A DNA stretch of 33,996 nt, from contig CAMFLL010000038.1 in NCBI GenBank assembly GCA_945957405.1, forward strand, positions 1 to 33,996, in the 5' to 3' direction. A program made the translations under genes and the position numbers. This document shows, in pieces, positions 23,619 to 31,948 of the stretch. The notes beneath the pieces were generated by a model. That model saw nothing but the letters and a program-made list of their open reading frames with translations, searched no databases and was not told where the DNA came from. The DNA comes from an uncultured Mycolicibacterium sp. Its GTDB lineage: Bacteria; Actinomycetota; Actinomycetes; Mycobacteriales; Mycobacteriaceae. Positions within the stretch are counted from its first letter, which is position 1. Every line of letters begins with the position of its first letter.

Positions 23619-25076
23619 GTGATCTCGGTCGATCAACTGGCGGCGGTGCCGTCGCTGGGCCTGAGCTTCCTGGCCGGGCGCCAAGGGGCCGGGCGGCTGG
23701 TCACCTGGGCCCACGCCTGCGATCTGGCCGACCCGTGGAACTGGTTCGAGAACGGTGACCTGGTCATGACCACCGGCGGCGGGCTGCCCACCGGTGAGAG
23801 CGATCAGCGACACTGGATCGGCCGGTTGATCGACAGCAACGTCAGCGCGCTCGTCGTCGCACCGAGCCCCGCCGCACCCGCGGTCACGGCGGCCATGCTC
23901 GAGGTGGCCGAGGCCCGCGGTTTTCCCGTCCTGTCCGCCAGTTACGACCTGCACTTCGTCTCGCTGGCCCGCACCGTCATCGAGAGCACGATCGAAGCCG
24001 AGCGCCAGCGGGTCGCGTCGATCAAGCGGCTCTACGACGTGTACTGGCAGTCGTTGCACGCCAGGGGCACGTTCGGTGAGCGACTCTCGGCGCTGGAGGT
24101 GGCGACCGGATGGGCGCTCGAGGTCCGCGACCAGCTCGCCGGTGAACTGATCGCAACGGGCCGGCGCGCGTTTGCCCGCGCACCTGATACCGAGCAGGTG
24201 GACATCGCCGTCCCGGGGGCGGGTGAGGTCGTGCTGGTGGCCACCGCGGACCGCGCACCGGTCAACGACCGGCCGCTGGCCCAGCACATCGGCGGCCTGA
24301 TCGCGTTGGAGCTGGAACACATGGCCGCCCAACAGGATCGGCTCCGGGCTTCCGGCGAGGATCTGCTGGCCGGACTGCTCGACGAGAGCATCACCCTGTC
24401 CGCGGTGTGGCCCGAGTTGCGGCATCGCGGTATGACCGGACCCGTCGGCATGGCGTGCTGGAGCTCAGCGCCGGATTCGGCACTCAATCACGAATCCATC
24501 CACCGGCAGGTGTGCCTGCAGAACTTCGCCCCACTGCTCAAGCCGCGGGGCGGCACGCTGATCGGGTTGGTGCCGTTGGAATTCGAACTCCTGGAGCGGA
24601 TCGCGGTCAAGCTCGGACCCGATTGCGTGGCCGGAGTGAGCACTGCGTTGTCGGTGAATTCCCATGTGGCAGAGGCGCTCCGACAGGCCCAACTGGCGGC
24701 GGCCAGGGCGCGCCAGCAACAGCTCGCCGTCTGTGGTTACGGCGATGACAGTGAACGGGGCGCCGACTTCCTGCCCCAGAGCGTCGAGGACATCCGCAGG
24801 ATGGTGCGTACCACGCTGGGCCCTCTGATCGACTACGACCGCACCAACGAGGGCAACCTGGTCGAGTCCGTGCGGGTGTTCCTCCGCAACAACAGCATCT
24901 GGCAGGCCAGTGCCGACGAACTGGCCATCCACCGGCAGACGCTGGTGTACCGGCTCAAGAAGGTCGAGCAGCTCACGGGCCTCAAACCCACGACGACCGA
25001 GGGATCGGCACGGTTGTGGCTGGCGCTGGCCGCGGCCGACCGCGCCGAACTACCGCTCGACGAACTCGGCATCTGA
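23619..25076 (+). CDS. PucR-family transcriptional regulator
   Basis: This 485-residue regulator has three parts. The PucR sensing domain covers about 1-125: ISVDQLAAVPSLGLSFLAG, then CDLADPWNWFENGDLVMTTG. The middle region is about 270-400. The C-terminal PucR helix-turn-helix is about 415-470, with SADELAIHRQTLVYRLKKVEQLTG in two runs (key NTL-equivalent HRQTLVYRLKK). The family controls purine, amino-acid or polyamine catabolism, often by activation. It starts at GTG with GAGAAGG upstream. Divergence from the FAD oxidoreductase operon makes that operon its likely target; the convergent amino-acid permease is a second candidate. The effector is unknown. Confidence 0.88.
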   Translation: MISVDQLAAVPSLGLSFLAGRQGAGRLVTWAHACDLADPWNWFENGDLVMTTGGGLPTGESDQRHWIGRLIDSNVSALVVAPSPAAPAVTAAMLEVAEARGFPVLSASYDLHFVSLARTVIESTIEAERQRVASIKRLYDVYWQSLHARGTFGERLSALEVATGWALEVRDQLAGELIATGRRAFARAPDTEQVDIAVPGAGEVVLVATADRAPVNDRPLAQHIGGLIALELEHMAAQQDRLRASGEDLLAGLLDESITLSAVWPELRHRGMTGPVGMACWSSAPDSALNHESIHRQVCLQNFAPLLKPRGGTLIGLVPLEFELLERIAVKLGPDCVAGVSTALSVNSHVAEALRQAQLAAARARQQQLAVCGYGDDSERGADFLPQSVEDIRRMVRTTLGPLIDYDRTNEGNLVESVRVFLRNNSIWQASADELAIHRQTLVYRLKKVEQLTGLKPTTTEGSARLWLALAAADRAELPLDELGI

Positions 25077-25081
25077 GTACG

Positions 25082-25122
25082 CGAATGCCCCGGGGGCACT
25101 GGGCGTACCACCGGGGCATTCG
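25082..25122. terminator. Strong bidirectional hairpin between PucR and permease genes
   Basis: CGAATGCCCCGG (25082-25093) and CCGGGGCATTCG (25111-25122) are perfect 12-bp arms with a 17-nt loop. They lie just after the PucR stop (25076) and before the permease stop (25135) on the other strand. No T-tract follows on either strand, so termination would rely on the stem alone. Confidence 0.75.
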
Positions 25123-25134
25123 TCCGGGTGCTCG

Positions 25135-26571
25135 TTACGTGTTCACCGCTGCGGCACCGTGGGTGTCACCGGTTGGTTCGACCTGTGCCGCGTTGCCGCT
25201 GCCGGTCGAACTGCCACCGCGCCGACGAGTGACGAGGTACGCCACGGTCAGCACCGCCCACACGGCCAGCCCCTGGAACAGTTCGATGCGGTGTTCGGGC
25301 CGCAGTCCCATGCTCACCAGCACTGCGACGATGGCGGCGGTGACCAGGATCGGCAGGACGGGATAGCACCACATCCGGAATTGCAGGATCTCCGGGCAGT
25401 CCCGCTCCCAGGTCCGCCGCAACCGCAACTCGGAGATGCAGATCATGAAGTACACGAACAGGAACACCGCGCCGGAGGCGTTGATCAGGAACAAGAAGAC
25501 CGACTCGGGCCACACCGCGGCAAGCACGACGCAGCCGTAGCCGACGACAGTGCACGAGAGGATGCCCTTGACGGGGACGCCCCGGCGGTTGGTCGTCGTC
25601 ATCCAGGCCGGTGCGTCACCGCGGGAGCCCATCACGAAGAGCAACCGCGACGAGGTGTACAGACCGGAGTTCAGCACCGACAGCACCGCCACCAGGATCA
25701 CCAGATTCAGGACGTTGCCCGCCCCGGGGATCCCGATCCGGTCCAGTGCGGCGACGAACGGAGATTCGCCCGGCACCACGGTGTTCCACGGCACGATCAC
25801 GGCGATCAGGAACGTGGAGATCACGAAGAAGAACAGGATCCGGAACACCACCGAGTTGACGGCCTTGCGGATGGCCCGCGCGGGTTCCTCGGACTCGGCG
25901 GCCGCAACGGTGACCACCTCGACGCCGGTCATCGAGAAGATGACCACCACGACGCCGACGAACAGGGTGGCCAGGCCGGTGGGCAGCAGACCGCCGTGGC
26001 TCGTGAGATTGGAGAAGTCCATGCCGGCGCCGGGCCACAGGCCGAGGACGAATGACGACGCGACTGCGATGAAGGCGACGATCGCGACGACTTTGATACT
26101 CGCGAACCAGTATTCGGCTTCGCCGAACGCCCCCACCGACAGCAGATTGACCAGGGTCATGACAATCATCAGCGCCAGCGCGATGACCCACACCGGCACG
26201 GCGGGCAGCCACTGGTGGATGATCTGCCCACCCGCGACGGCCTCGAAGCCGACCACGATCACCCAGAAATACCAGTACAGCCATCCGGTCGAGAAACCGG
26301 CCCACGGCCCCCACGCGAGCCGTGCGTAGTCGGTGAACGAGCCAGTGGACGGCCGGGCGGCCGCCATCTCGCCGAGCATGCGCATGACCATCAGCACGAT
26401 CAGGCCCGTGATGGCGTAGGTGATGAATGCCAGTGGCCCGGCGTCGTGGATGGTCGCGCTCGAACCCACGAACAACCCCGCTCCGATCACCCCACCCAAC
26501 GACAACATGGTCAGGTGACGCTGTTTGAGTCCTTTCCTGAGCTGATGCGAGCCCTCTGCGCCGACAGCCAT
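25135..26571 (-). CDS. APC-family amino acid permease (GABA permease-like)
   Basis: This 478-residue transporter has 12 predicted helices. The helix-1 motif SLGGVIGAGLFVGSS (24-37) and the later MTGVEVVTVAAAESEEPARAI stretch (in two parts) are typical of the AAT/GabP subfamily of proton-driven amino acid importers. ARPSTGSFTDYARLAWGPWAGF follows helix 2. The ATG is chosen because GGAAGGA lies seven bases upstream; the frame extends to 26769 without similarity. Aromatic, neutral or GABA-type amino acids are possible substrates. It converges with the PucR gene and has more than 400 bp of non-coding DNA upstream, so it is probably transcribed alone. Confidence 0.87.
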   Translation of the reverse strand: MAVGAEGSHQLRKGLKQRHLTMLSLGGVIGAGLFVGSSATIHDAGPLAFITYAITGLIVLMVMRMLGEMAAARPSTGSFTDYARLAWGPWAGFSTGWLYWYFWVIVVGFEAVAGGQIIHQWLPAVPVWVIALALMIVMTLVNLLSVGAFGEAEYWFASIKVVAIVAFIAVASSFVLGLWPGAGMDFSNLTSHGGLLPTGLATLFVGVVVVIFSMTGVEVVTVAAAESEEPARAIRKAVNSVVFRILFFFVISTFLIAVIVPWNTVVPGESPFVAALDRIGIPGAGNVLNLVILVAVLSVLNSGLYTSSRLLFVMGSRGDAPAWMTTTNRRGVPVKGILSCTVVGYGCVVLAAVWPESVFLFLINASGAVFLFVYFMICISELRLRRTWERDCPEILQFRMWCYPVLPILVTAAIVAVLVSMGLRPEHRIELFQGLAVWAVLTVAYLVTRRRGGSSTGSGNAAQVEPTGDTHGAAAVNT

Positions 26572-26868
26572 CCGCGTGTCCTTCCTCGTCGCCCGGCACG
26601 TGCCGGGAGCAGTTGTGATGGCAATCACCTTCGACGCTGCGCGGACCGGCCACCATCCGCAGGGGCGACAGCGTCGAGCCGCGGCGTTGTACAACCGTAT
26701 GAGGCACGACGCGCGGCCGAAACGTGACGCCCGATCCTGGCTTGTCCCCCGCGCGAATGAGCACCGCAAACCTCAGATGTACGGATTCCGTCGCGCCATC
26801 CCCGCCAGCGAACACGGAAACGACCGCGTAACGGCGTTCAAACAGCTAAACCCGCCCCAAATAGCTAA

Positions 26869-26897
26869 TTGTTACGGCGCTGATTTCGTAGTAGATT
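26869..26897 (+). promoter_or_regulatory. Housekeeping-type promoter of the STAS gene
   Basis: TTGTTA (26869-26874) and TAGATT (26892-26897) are spaced by 17 nt. Transcription would begin near 26904 and leave a leader of about 105 nt. Confidence 0.5.
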
Positions 26898-26900
26898 GTG

Positions 26901-26936
26901 ACGCAGGTTGAGTCGACAGCCTGCGTGTGACGTCAC
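26901..26936. promoter_or_regulatory. Inverted repeat plus adjoining palindrome at the STAS transcription start
   Basis: ACGCAGG (26901-26907) and CCTGCGT (26920-26926) are perfect 7-bp arms with a 12-nt spacer, directly followed by the 10-bp palindrome GTGACGTCAC (26927-26936). TGTGACG also occurs twice, 29 bp apart. The structure overlaps the predicted start point, so it may be an operator or a leader hairpin. Confidence 0.45.
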
Positions 26937-27009
26937 CAGCTCCGGCAAATTCTTCATCGGTTCGGCAGCCGGTACGGATCACGTGGTCCCGACCGATGGA
27001 GAGCACACC

Positions 27010-27426
27010 ATGTCACCACAGACGGCATCGCTCATGGCTCCGGCGTCCGCGCCCGCGCACGTTTGCCGGATCTCCGCCACCATCGTGATGGTCAGCTTCG
27101 ACGGCGACGTCGACGCACTCAACGCACACCTGTTGTCGACATCCATCGAAGAGACCGCCCATTTCTCCGCACAGTTGGTGGTCGACCTGTCGGAATGTGA
27201 ATTCTTCGGCACCGCAGGGTTTTTCGCACTGCAGCGGGGCAGCTTCGCCTGCTCACGCGCAGGCACCGCCTGGCGACTGGTCGCCAACCGGGAGGTACGG
27301 CGGGCGCTGGCACTGTGCGATCCGGAGGGCATCCTGCCGGTGTGTGACTCCGTCACCGCCGCGATCGCCGGCCTGCAGGGCGAATCCCGCGGCCGGTTGC
27401 GCCTGGTCGAACCCGCCCGAGTCTGA
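27010..27426 (+). CDS. STAS-domain protein (anti-sigma factor antagonist-like)
   Basis: This 138-residue protein has a single STAS domain (about 20-120): SATIVMVSFDGDVDALN, then QLVVDLSECEFFGTAGFFAL. In SpoIIAA-type antagonists the loop reads DSSG and its Ser is phosphorylated by the anti-sigma kinase; here the loop is GTAG (67-70), so only Thr68 could substitute. It may regulate an alternative sigma factor such as SigF or act as a non-phosphorylated adaptor. GGAG eight bases before ATG 27010 supports this start; a TTG at 26908 in the same frame lies near the predicted transcript start and is less likely. No anti-sigma kinase gene is adjacent. Confidence 0.8.
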   Translation: MSPQTASLMAPASAPAHVCRISATIVMVSFDGDVDALNAHLLSTSIEETAHFSAQLVVDLSECEFFGTAGFFALQRGSFACSRAGTAWRLVANREVRRALALCDPEGILPVCDSVTAAIAGLQGESRGRLRLVEPARV

Positions 27427-27466
27427 CACCCGCACCACTGCGGGGGCGGGCGGGTAAGAATTCCGC

Positions 27467-28384
27467 ATGGACCTGCGCCGGTTGGAACTACTGCTGGCCC
27501 TCTCGCGCCTGGGATCGATGCGCGCCGTCGCCGATGCGCATCTGCTGACCACCTCGACCGTGTCCCAGCAGCTCGCGGCCCTGTCGAAGGAGGCAGGCAC
27601 CGCACTCATCGAACCCGACGGGCGCCGGGTGCGGCTGACACCGGCCGGCCGGCGCCTGGCCGATCACGCCGTGCACATCCTGGCGGCCGTCGACGCGGCG
27701 CGCAGCGATCTCGACCCCGACGCCGAGCCGCGCGGAACGGTGCGCATCGGTGGATTCGCCACGGGCATCCGGGTGTCGCTGCTGCCCGCTCTGCGCGAAC
27801 TGTCGGTCACCAACCCGGGCGTCGACGTCATCATCAGCGAGTACGAGCCGATCGAAGCCTTCCGCCTGCTGGTCGAGGACGAACTCGACCTCGCACTGAC
27901 CTACGACTACAACCTGGCCCCGGCGTCCATCGACCCGGTGTTGCAGACCGTGCCGTTGTGGACGACGACGTGGGGCCTTGCCGTGCCCTCCGCCGCCCCC
28001 GACGAAGTCGATCTCGACCACTATGCCCAACAGCCGTGGATCGTGAACTCTCGCAACACCGCGGATGAGGAGGCGGTTCGGACACTGGCGGCGCTGGCCG
28101 GTTTCATCCCGGACATCGCCCACCAGATCGACAGCCTCGACCTGGTCGAGGACCTGATCCTGGCCGGCTACGGCGTCGGACTGCTACCAGTGGCCCGGCC
28201 CGCGCTCGCCGGCCTCAAGGTGTTGCCGTTCCGCGATCCCGGTATCGAGATGACGGTCTATGCGACCGCCCGCCGGGGGCGCACGACCTGGCCGCCGCTG
28301 CGTGTGGTGCTGGGCCGCCTGCGGGCCGACGGCCCCGATGGACCCAGACAGCTGCAACACTGGCCCCGCACGGCTCGGTCCTGA
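27467..28384 (+). CDS. LysR-family transcriptional regulator
   Basis: This 305-residue regulator has an N-terminal winged helix-turn-helix (MDLRRLELLLALSRLGSMR, then STVSQQLAALSKEAG, 1-45; RLTPAGRRLADHA at about 56-68) and a LysR substrate-binding domain (about 90-295). The latter includes GTVRIGGFATGIRVSLLPAL and the typical LVEDLILAGYGVGLLPVARP. The gene is 40 nt after the STAS gene and 236 nt before potA on the same strand. Since LysR regulators often act on neighbours, the pot importer is a possible target, but there is no direct evidence. Confidence 0.88.
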   Translation: MDLRRLELLLALSRLGSMRAVADAHLLTTSTVSQQLAALSKEAGTALIEPDGRRVRLTPAGRRLADHAVHILAAVDAARSDLDPDAEPRGTVRIGGFATGIRVSLLPALRELSVTNPGVDVIISEYEPIEAFRLLVEDELDLALTYDYNLAPASIDPVLQTVPLWTTTWGLAVPSAAPDEVDLDHYAQQPWIVNSRNTADEEAVRTLAALAGFIPDIAHQIDSLDLVEDLILAGYGVGLLPVARPALAGLKVLPFRDPGIEMTVYATARRGRTTWPPLRVVLGRLRADGPDGPRQLQHWPRTARS

Positions 28385-28620
28385 CCCCGCCGATACCGGT
28401 CGATCGATCGGGTGGCCCGACAGTGAACACCTCACAGCAACGTCCAAGTCGGAGTTTTCAGGTACCTCAAACAAGTGATTCCATTGCGAAGATGAAAAAT
28501 CGTGACGGAATCGGTTGCGAGGACCCCACCAATGGGTGATTGTTAACCCCACAGGATTTCCAGCGAGTGGCCGGGCGGAGAAGCGCGGCGGTACACAGCT
28601 GATCACAAGGAGGATTCATC
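28385..28620 (+). other. Leader and control region before the pot operon
   Basis: This 236-bp region is AT-richer in its middle (28450-28560). It contains an imperfect 16-bp palindrome around CGATCGATCG (about 28396-28411), a possible -35 TTGCGA near 28516 with a weak -10 TGATTG, and the potA ribosome site at its end. No gene is visible. I cannot place the promoter reliably. Confidence 0.4.
28607..28614 (+). promoter_or_regulatory. Strong ribosome binding site deciding a CTG start for potA
   Basis: AAGGAGGA is a perfect Shine-Dalgarno and lies 6 nt before CTG 28621, which opens the potA frame. An in-frame TGA at 28600-28602 excludes any earlier start. The first in-frame GTG is at 28714, about 100 nt away and inside the nucleotide-binding fold. 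Confidence 0.7.
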
Positions 28621-29811
28621 CTGACCAAAACCGGCGCAAAAGCCACAGATCAGCAGACGGGACAGGCGGTCAGCCACCCGGCGGGTGGGCCGGTCATCGA
28701 AATCGACCATGTCGTGAAACGGTTCGACGACTATGTAGCCGTCGCCGACGCCGACTTCTCGATTGGCGCAGGCGAGTTCTTCTCGATGCTCGGCCCTTCG
28801 GGCTGCGGGAAGACCACCACCCTGCGGATGATCGCCGGCTTCGAGACACCCACCGAGGGCGCCATCCGCCTCGAAGGTAAGGACGTGTCGCGGATGCCAC
28901 CGCACAAGCGCAACGTCAACACCGTGTTCCAGCATTACGCACTGTTCCCGCACATGACGGTGTGGGACAACGTCGCCTACGGCCCGCGGAGCCTCAAGAA
29001 GGACAAGGCTGAGGTCAAACGACGCGTCGACGAGCTCCTCGACGTGGTCCGGCTGACGGATTTCGCGAAGCGCAAGCCTTCGCAACTCTCCGGCGGACAG
29101 CAGCAGCGCGTCGCGCTGGCCCGGGCGCTGGTCAACTACCCCAGCGCTCTGCTGCTCGACGAGCCGCTCGGTGCGCTCGACCTGAAGCTGCGCCACGTGA
29201 TGCAGTTCGAGCTCAAGCGCATCCAGCGCGAGGTCGGCATCACCTTCGTCTACGTCACCCACGACCAAGAGGAAGCATTGACGATGAGTGACCGCATCGC
29301 GGTCATGAACTCCGGCAACGTCGAGCAGATCGGCACACCCACCGAGATCTACGACCGCCCGTCCACGGTGTTCGTGGCCAGCTTCATCGGCCAGGCCAAC
29401 CTGTGGCACGGCAAGCAGATGGGGATGTCCGGCGATCTGGCGCAGCTGTCCGTACTCGGCACCACGCTGCTGGCCCGGCCCGGCGACACCAAGATCGAGA
29501 CGGGTGGCCAGGCGACCCTGATGGTCCGGCCCGAACGTCTGCGCGTGTCGATGGACCCGGTGTCGGGCGACGTCGTCTCGGTCGAGGCCACCGTCGTCGA
29601 CCTGACGTTCCAGGGGCCGGTCGTGCGACTGTCACTGGAGGCCGCCGACGGCTCGTCGATCATCGCGCATGTGGGGCCGGAGGAGTCTCTGCCGATGCTC
29701 CGCCCCGGCGACCGCGTGCACGTCAGCTGGGCGCCGGAGGCGTCGCTGGTACTGCCCGCCGCCGACATCCCGACCACCGAGGATCTCGAGGAGATGCTCG
29801 ACGACTCGTAA
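28621..29811 (+). CDS. potA: Spermidine/putrescine-type ABC importer, ATPase subunit PotA
   Basis: This 396-residue ATPase (counted from CTG) has a nucleotide-binding domain (about 25-260) and a TOBE_2 tail (about 305-385). Walker A is GPSGCGKT (58-65), Q-loop Q104 in [12 protein letters not shown], signature LSGGQ (156-160), Walker B LLLDEP with E181, and the THDQEEA H-loop follows. All motifs are canonical, unlike the two ATPases of the tetritol importer. GTG 28714 as start would delete the first beta strand (VIEIDHVV), so the CTG behind AAGGAGGA is preferred. The gene leads the potA-potD-potB-potC operon and provides energy for polyamine or related amine uptake. Confidence 0.9.
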   Translation: MTKTGAKATDQQTGQAVSHPAGGPVIEIDHVVKRFDDYVAVADADFSIGAGEFFSMLGPSGCGKTTTLRMIAGFETPTEGAIRLEGKDVSRMPPHKRNVNTVFQHYALFPHMTVWDNVAYGPRSLKKDKAEVKRRVDELLDVVRLTDFAKRKPSQLSGGQQQRVALARALVNYPSALLLDEPLGALDLKLRHVMQFELKRIQREVGITFVYVTHDQEEALTMSDRIAVMNSGNVEQIGTPTEIYDRPSTVFVASFIGQANLWHGKQMGMSGDLAQLSVLGTTLLARPGDTKIETGGQATLMVRPERLRVSMDPVSGDVVSVEATVVDLTFQGPVVRLSLEAADGSSIIAHVGPEESLPMLRPGDRVHVSWAPEASLVLPAADIPTTEDLEEMLDDS

Positions 29812-29861
29812 TCGTCCCGGTACCCACGTCTGACTGACCCCTCCACGAAAGGCAAGCGGCC

Positions 29862-31073
29862 ATGGCCCCCTCCCGCAATGACATCGACCCCCGAATGCTC
29901 GCCCGGCTCGCCGCCAACCGCACGTCGCGGCGGCGCTTCCTCGGCGGTAGTGCCGCCGCGGCGGCCGGCCTGGCCATTGGTGGCTCCTTCCTGGCCGCCT
30001 GCGGCTCCGACAGCGGATCCGGCGGTGGTGGCGGTTCGTCCTCGACGCAGGCCGCCGACGACGGATCGCCGGCATCGGGCTCGTTGCGCATCTCCAACTG
30101 GCCGCTGTACATGGCGGACGGTTTCGTGGCCGAGTTCCAGAAGGCCAGCGGGCTCACCGTCGACTACAAGGAAGACTTCAACGACAACGAGGAGTGGTTC
30201 GCCAAGAACAAGGAACCGTTGTCGCGCAAGCAGGACATCGGCGCCGACCTGGTGGTGCCCACGCAGTTCATGGCGCTGCGGATCAAAGGACTCGGCTGGC
30301 TCAACGAGATCAGCGAATCGCGCGTCCCGAACAAGAAGAACCTGCGCCCGGATCTGCTCAACGAGCCGTCCGATCCGGGCCGCAAGTACACCGCCCCGTA
30401 CATGTCCGGCATGGTCGGCCTGGCCTACAACAAGGCCGCGACCGGTCGTCCCATCACCAAGATCGACGACCTCTGGGATCCCGCATTCAAGGGCAAGGTC
30501 AGCCTGCTCTCCGATATGCAGGACGGCCTCGGCATGATCATGCAGTCGCAGGGTGGCTCCGTTGCCGAGCCGACGTCGGAGAGCGTCCAGAAGGCCGCCG
30601 ACCTGGTCAAGGAGCAAAAGGACAAGGGTCAGATCCGACGCTTCACCGGCAACGACTACGCCGATGACCTCGCCGCGGGCAACATCGTCGTCGCGCAGGC
30701 GTACTCGGGTGACGTCGTGCAGCTGCAGGCCGACAACCCGGACCTGGATTTCGTCATCCCCGAATCCGGTGGCGACTGGTTCATCGACACCCAGGTCATC
30801 CCGTACACCACACAGAACCAGAAGGCCGCCGAAGCCTGGATCGACTACGTGTACGACAAGGCCAACTACGCGAAGCTGGTCGCCTACACGCAGTACGTCC
30901 CGGTCCTTGCCGACATGACCGACGAGCTCAGCAAGATCGACCCCAAACTGGCGTCCAACCCGCTGATCAATCCGCCGCAGGACTCGCAGGACCGACTGCA
31001 CAGCTGGGCCGCCCTCACCGACGAGCAGACCCAGGAATTCAACACCATCTACGCGGCAGTCACCGGCAGCTGA
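29862..31073 (+). CDS. potD: Polyamine-type ABC substrate-binding lipoprotein PotD
   Basis: This 403-residue binding protein of the PotD/PotF type has a twin-arginine motif (TSRRRFLGGSA, 21-31) and a lipobox LAAC near 44-47. It is probably exported folded and lipid-anchored, and a Gly/Ser linker (about 48-60) follows the Cys. LRISNWPLYMADGFVAEFQ opens the mature domain and IDDLWDPAFKGKVSLLSDM is the typical hinge segment. AAAGG upstream of the ATG supports the start. The stop shares one base with the potB ATG. Whether it binds spermidine, putrescine or another amine cannot be decided by eye. Confidence 0.9.
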   Translation: MAPSRNDIDPRMLARLAANRTSRRRFLGGSAAAAAGLAIGGSFLAACGSDSGSGGGGGSSSTQAADDGSPASGSLRISNWPLYMADGFVAEFQKASGLTVDYKEDFNDNEEWFAKNKEPLSRKQDIGADLVVPTQFMALRIKGLGWLNEISESRVPNKKNLRPDLLNEPSDPGRKYTAPYMSGMVGLAYNKAATGRPITKIDDLWDPAFKGKVSLLSDMQDGLGMIMQSQGGSVAEPTSESVQKAADLVKEQKDKGQIRRFTGNDYADDLAAGNIVVAQAYSGDVVQLQADNPDLDFVIPESGGDWFIDTQVIPYTTQNQKAAEAWIDYVYDKANYAKLVAYTQYVPVLADMTDELSKIDPKLASNPLINPPQDSQDRLHSWAALTDEQTQEFNTIYAAVTGS

Positions 31074-31948
31074 TGGCCGGTGTAGCGGCGAGCAGCCGCC
31101 AGCGCAGCAAGATCGCGCCGTACCTGATGATCTTGCCTGCGTTGGCGTACCTCGCGATCTTCTTCGTGGTGCCGTTCTGGTCGCTGTTCCGGACGTCACT
31201 GTCGTCGATGGGCGGCTCGATCTACCTGCCGACGTTGACGTTCGCCTGGGATTTCAGCAACTACGGTCACGCGTTCACGGCCTACCAGGATCAGATCATC
31301 AGGTCGTTGCTGTATTCGTTCACCGCGACCATCGTCTCGTTGCTGATCTCCTATCCCCTGGCCTACGTCATCGCGTTCAAGTCGGGCCGCTACAAGAACT
31401 TGTTGCTGGGCCTGGTGATCCTGCCGTTCTTCGTCACCTTCCTGGTGCGCACCCTGGCCTGGAAGACGATCCTGGCCGACGACGGATTCGTCGTGCGGAC
31501 GCTCGACACCATCGGCATCCTGCCGCCGGACGGCCGCCTGCTGTCCACCAGCTGGGCGGTGATCGGCGGCCTGATCTACAACTCGATGACCTTCATGATC
31601 CTGCCGCTGTACGTCAGCCTGGAGAAGATCGACCCCCGGCTGCTGGAGGCATCGAAGGACCTGTACTCGTCGAGCCTCGGCGCGTTCCGGAAGGTCATCC
31701 TGCCGCTGTCGCTACCCGGTGTGATCGCCGGCAGCCTGCTGGTGTTCATCCCCGCCGTCGGTGACTTCATCAACGCCGACTACCTCGGCAGCACTCAGAC
31801 CACGATGATCGGCAACGTCATCCAGAAACAGTTCCTCGTGGTCAAGGACTATCCCGGCGCGGCGGCGCTGAGCTTCGTCCTGATGGCCATGATCCTGGTC
31901 GGAGTGCTTTCCTACACAAGGGCTTTGGGTACGGAGGACCTGGTATGA
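31073..31948 (+). CDS. potB: Polyamine-type ABC permease PotB
   Basis: This 291-residue membrane protein has six predicted helices (first at 17-37, YLMILPALAYLAIFFVVPF). The EAA loop is LLEASKDLYSSSLGAFRKV (about 198-216), the contact with PotA. It overlaps potD by one base (TGATG) and potC by four (ATGA), so translation of the operon is coupled. Together with PotC it forms the transport channel. The length fits the family (about 285). Confidence 0.92.
   Translation: MAGVAASSRQRSKIAPYLMILPALAYLAIFFVVPFWSLFRTSLSSMGGSIYLPTLTFAWDFSNYGHAFTAYQDQIIRSLLYSFTATIVSLLISYPLAYVIAFKSGRYKNLLLGLVILPFFVTFLVRTLAWKTILADDGFVVRTLDTIGILPPDGRLLSTSWAVIGGLIYNSMTFMILPLYVSLEKIDPRLLEASKDLYSSSLGAFRKVILPLSLPGVIAGSLLVFIPAVGDFINADYLGSTQTTMIGNVIQKQFLVVKDYPGAAALSFVLMAMILVGVLSYTRALGTEDLV

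Larger units (their letters stand above)
26572..27009. other. Non-coding control region between permease and STAS genes
   Basis: This 438-bp stretch has no convincing gene. A 111-codon frame (26576-26911) shows no domain and unusual residue content. The centre (26840-26900) is markedly AT-richer than the surroundings and holds two AGCTAA copies and a promoter for the STAS gene. The left part must contain the permease promoter, which I could not place with confidence. Confidence 0.6.

Noticed and set aside
23496..24425. Upstream extension of the FAD oxidoreductase frame through the PucR gene.
   Set aside because: AGGAAGG and ATG at 23495 fit the family N-terminus; the extension is antisense to PucR.
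26576..26911. Possible 111-residue gene upstream of the STAS gene.
   Set aside because: No domain, no ribosome site, and it runs through the AT-rich promoter region.
27452..27457. GGGTAA before the LysR gene as a SigF -10 element.
   Set aside because: No GTTT lies 15-17 nt upstream and it is too close to the ATG.
28422..28436. Possible second CRP site before potA (AGTGA-N5-TCACA).
   Set aside because: The spacer is 5 rather than 6 nt and the first base differs, so the helical phasing is wrong for CRP.
29349..31199. Open frame of about 616 codons antisense to potD.
   Set aside because: Shadow of potD; Gly/Val/Arg-rich translation without motifs.
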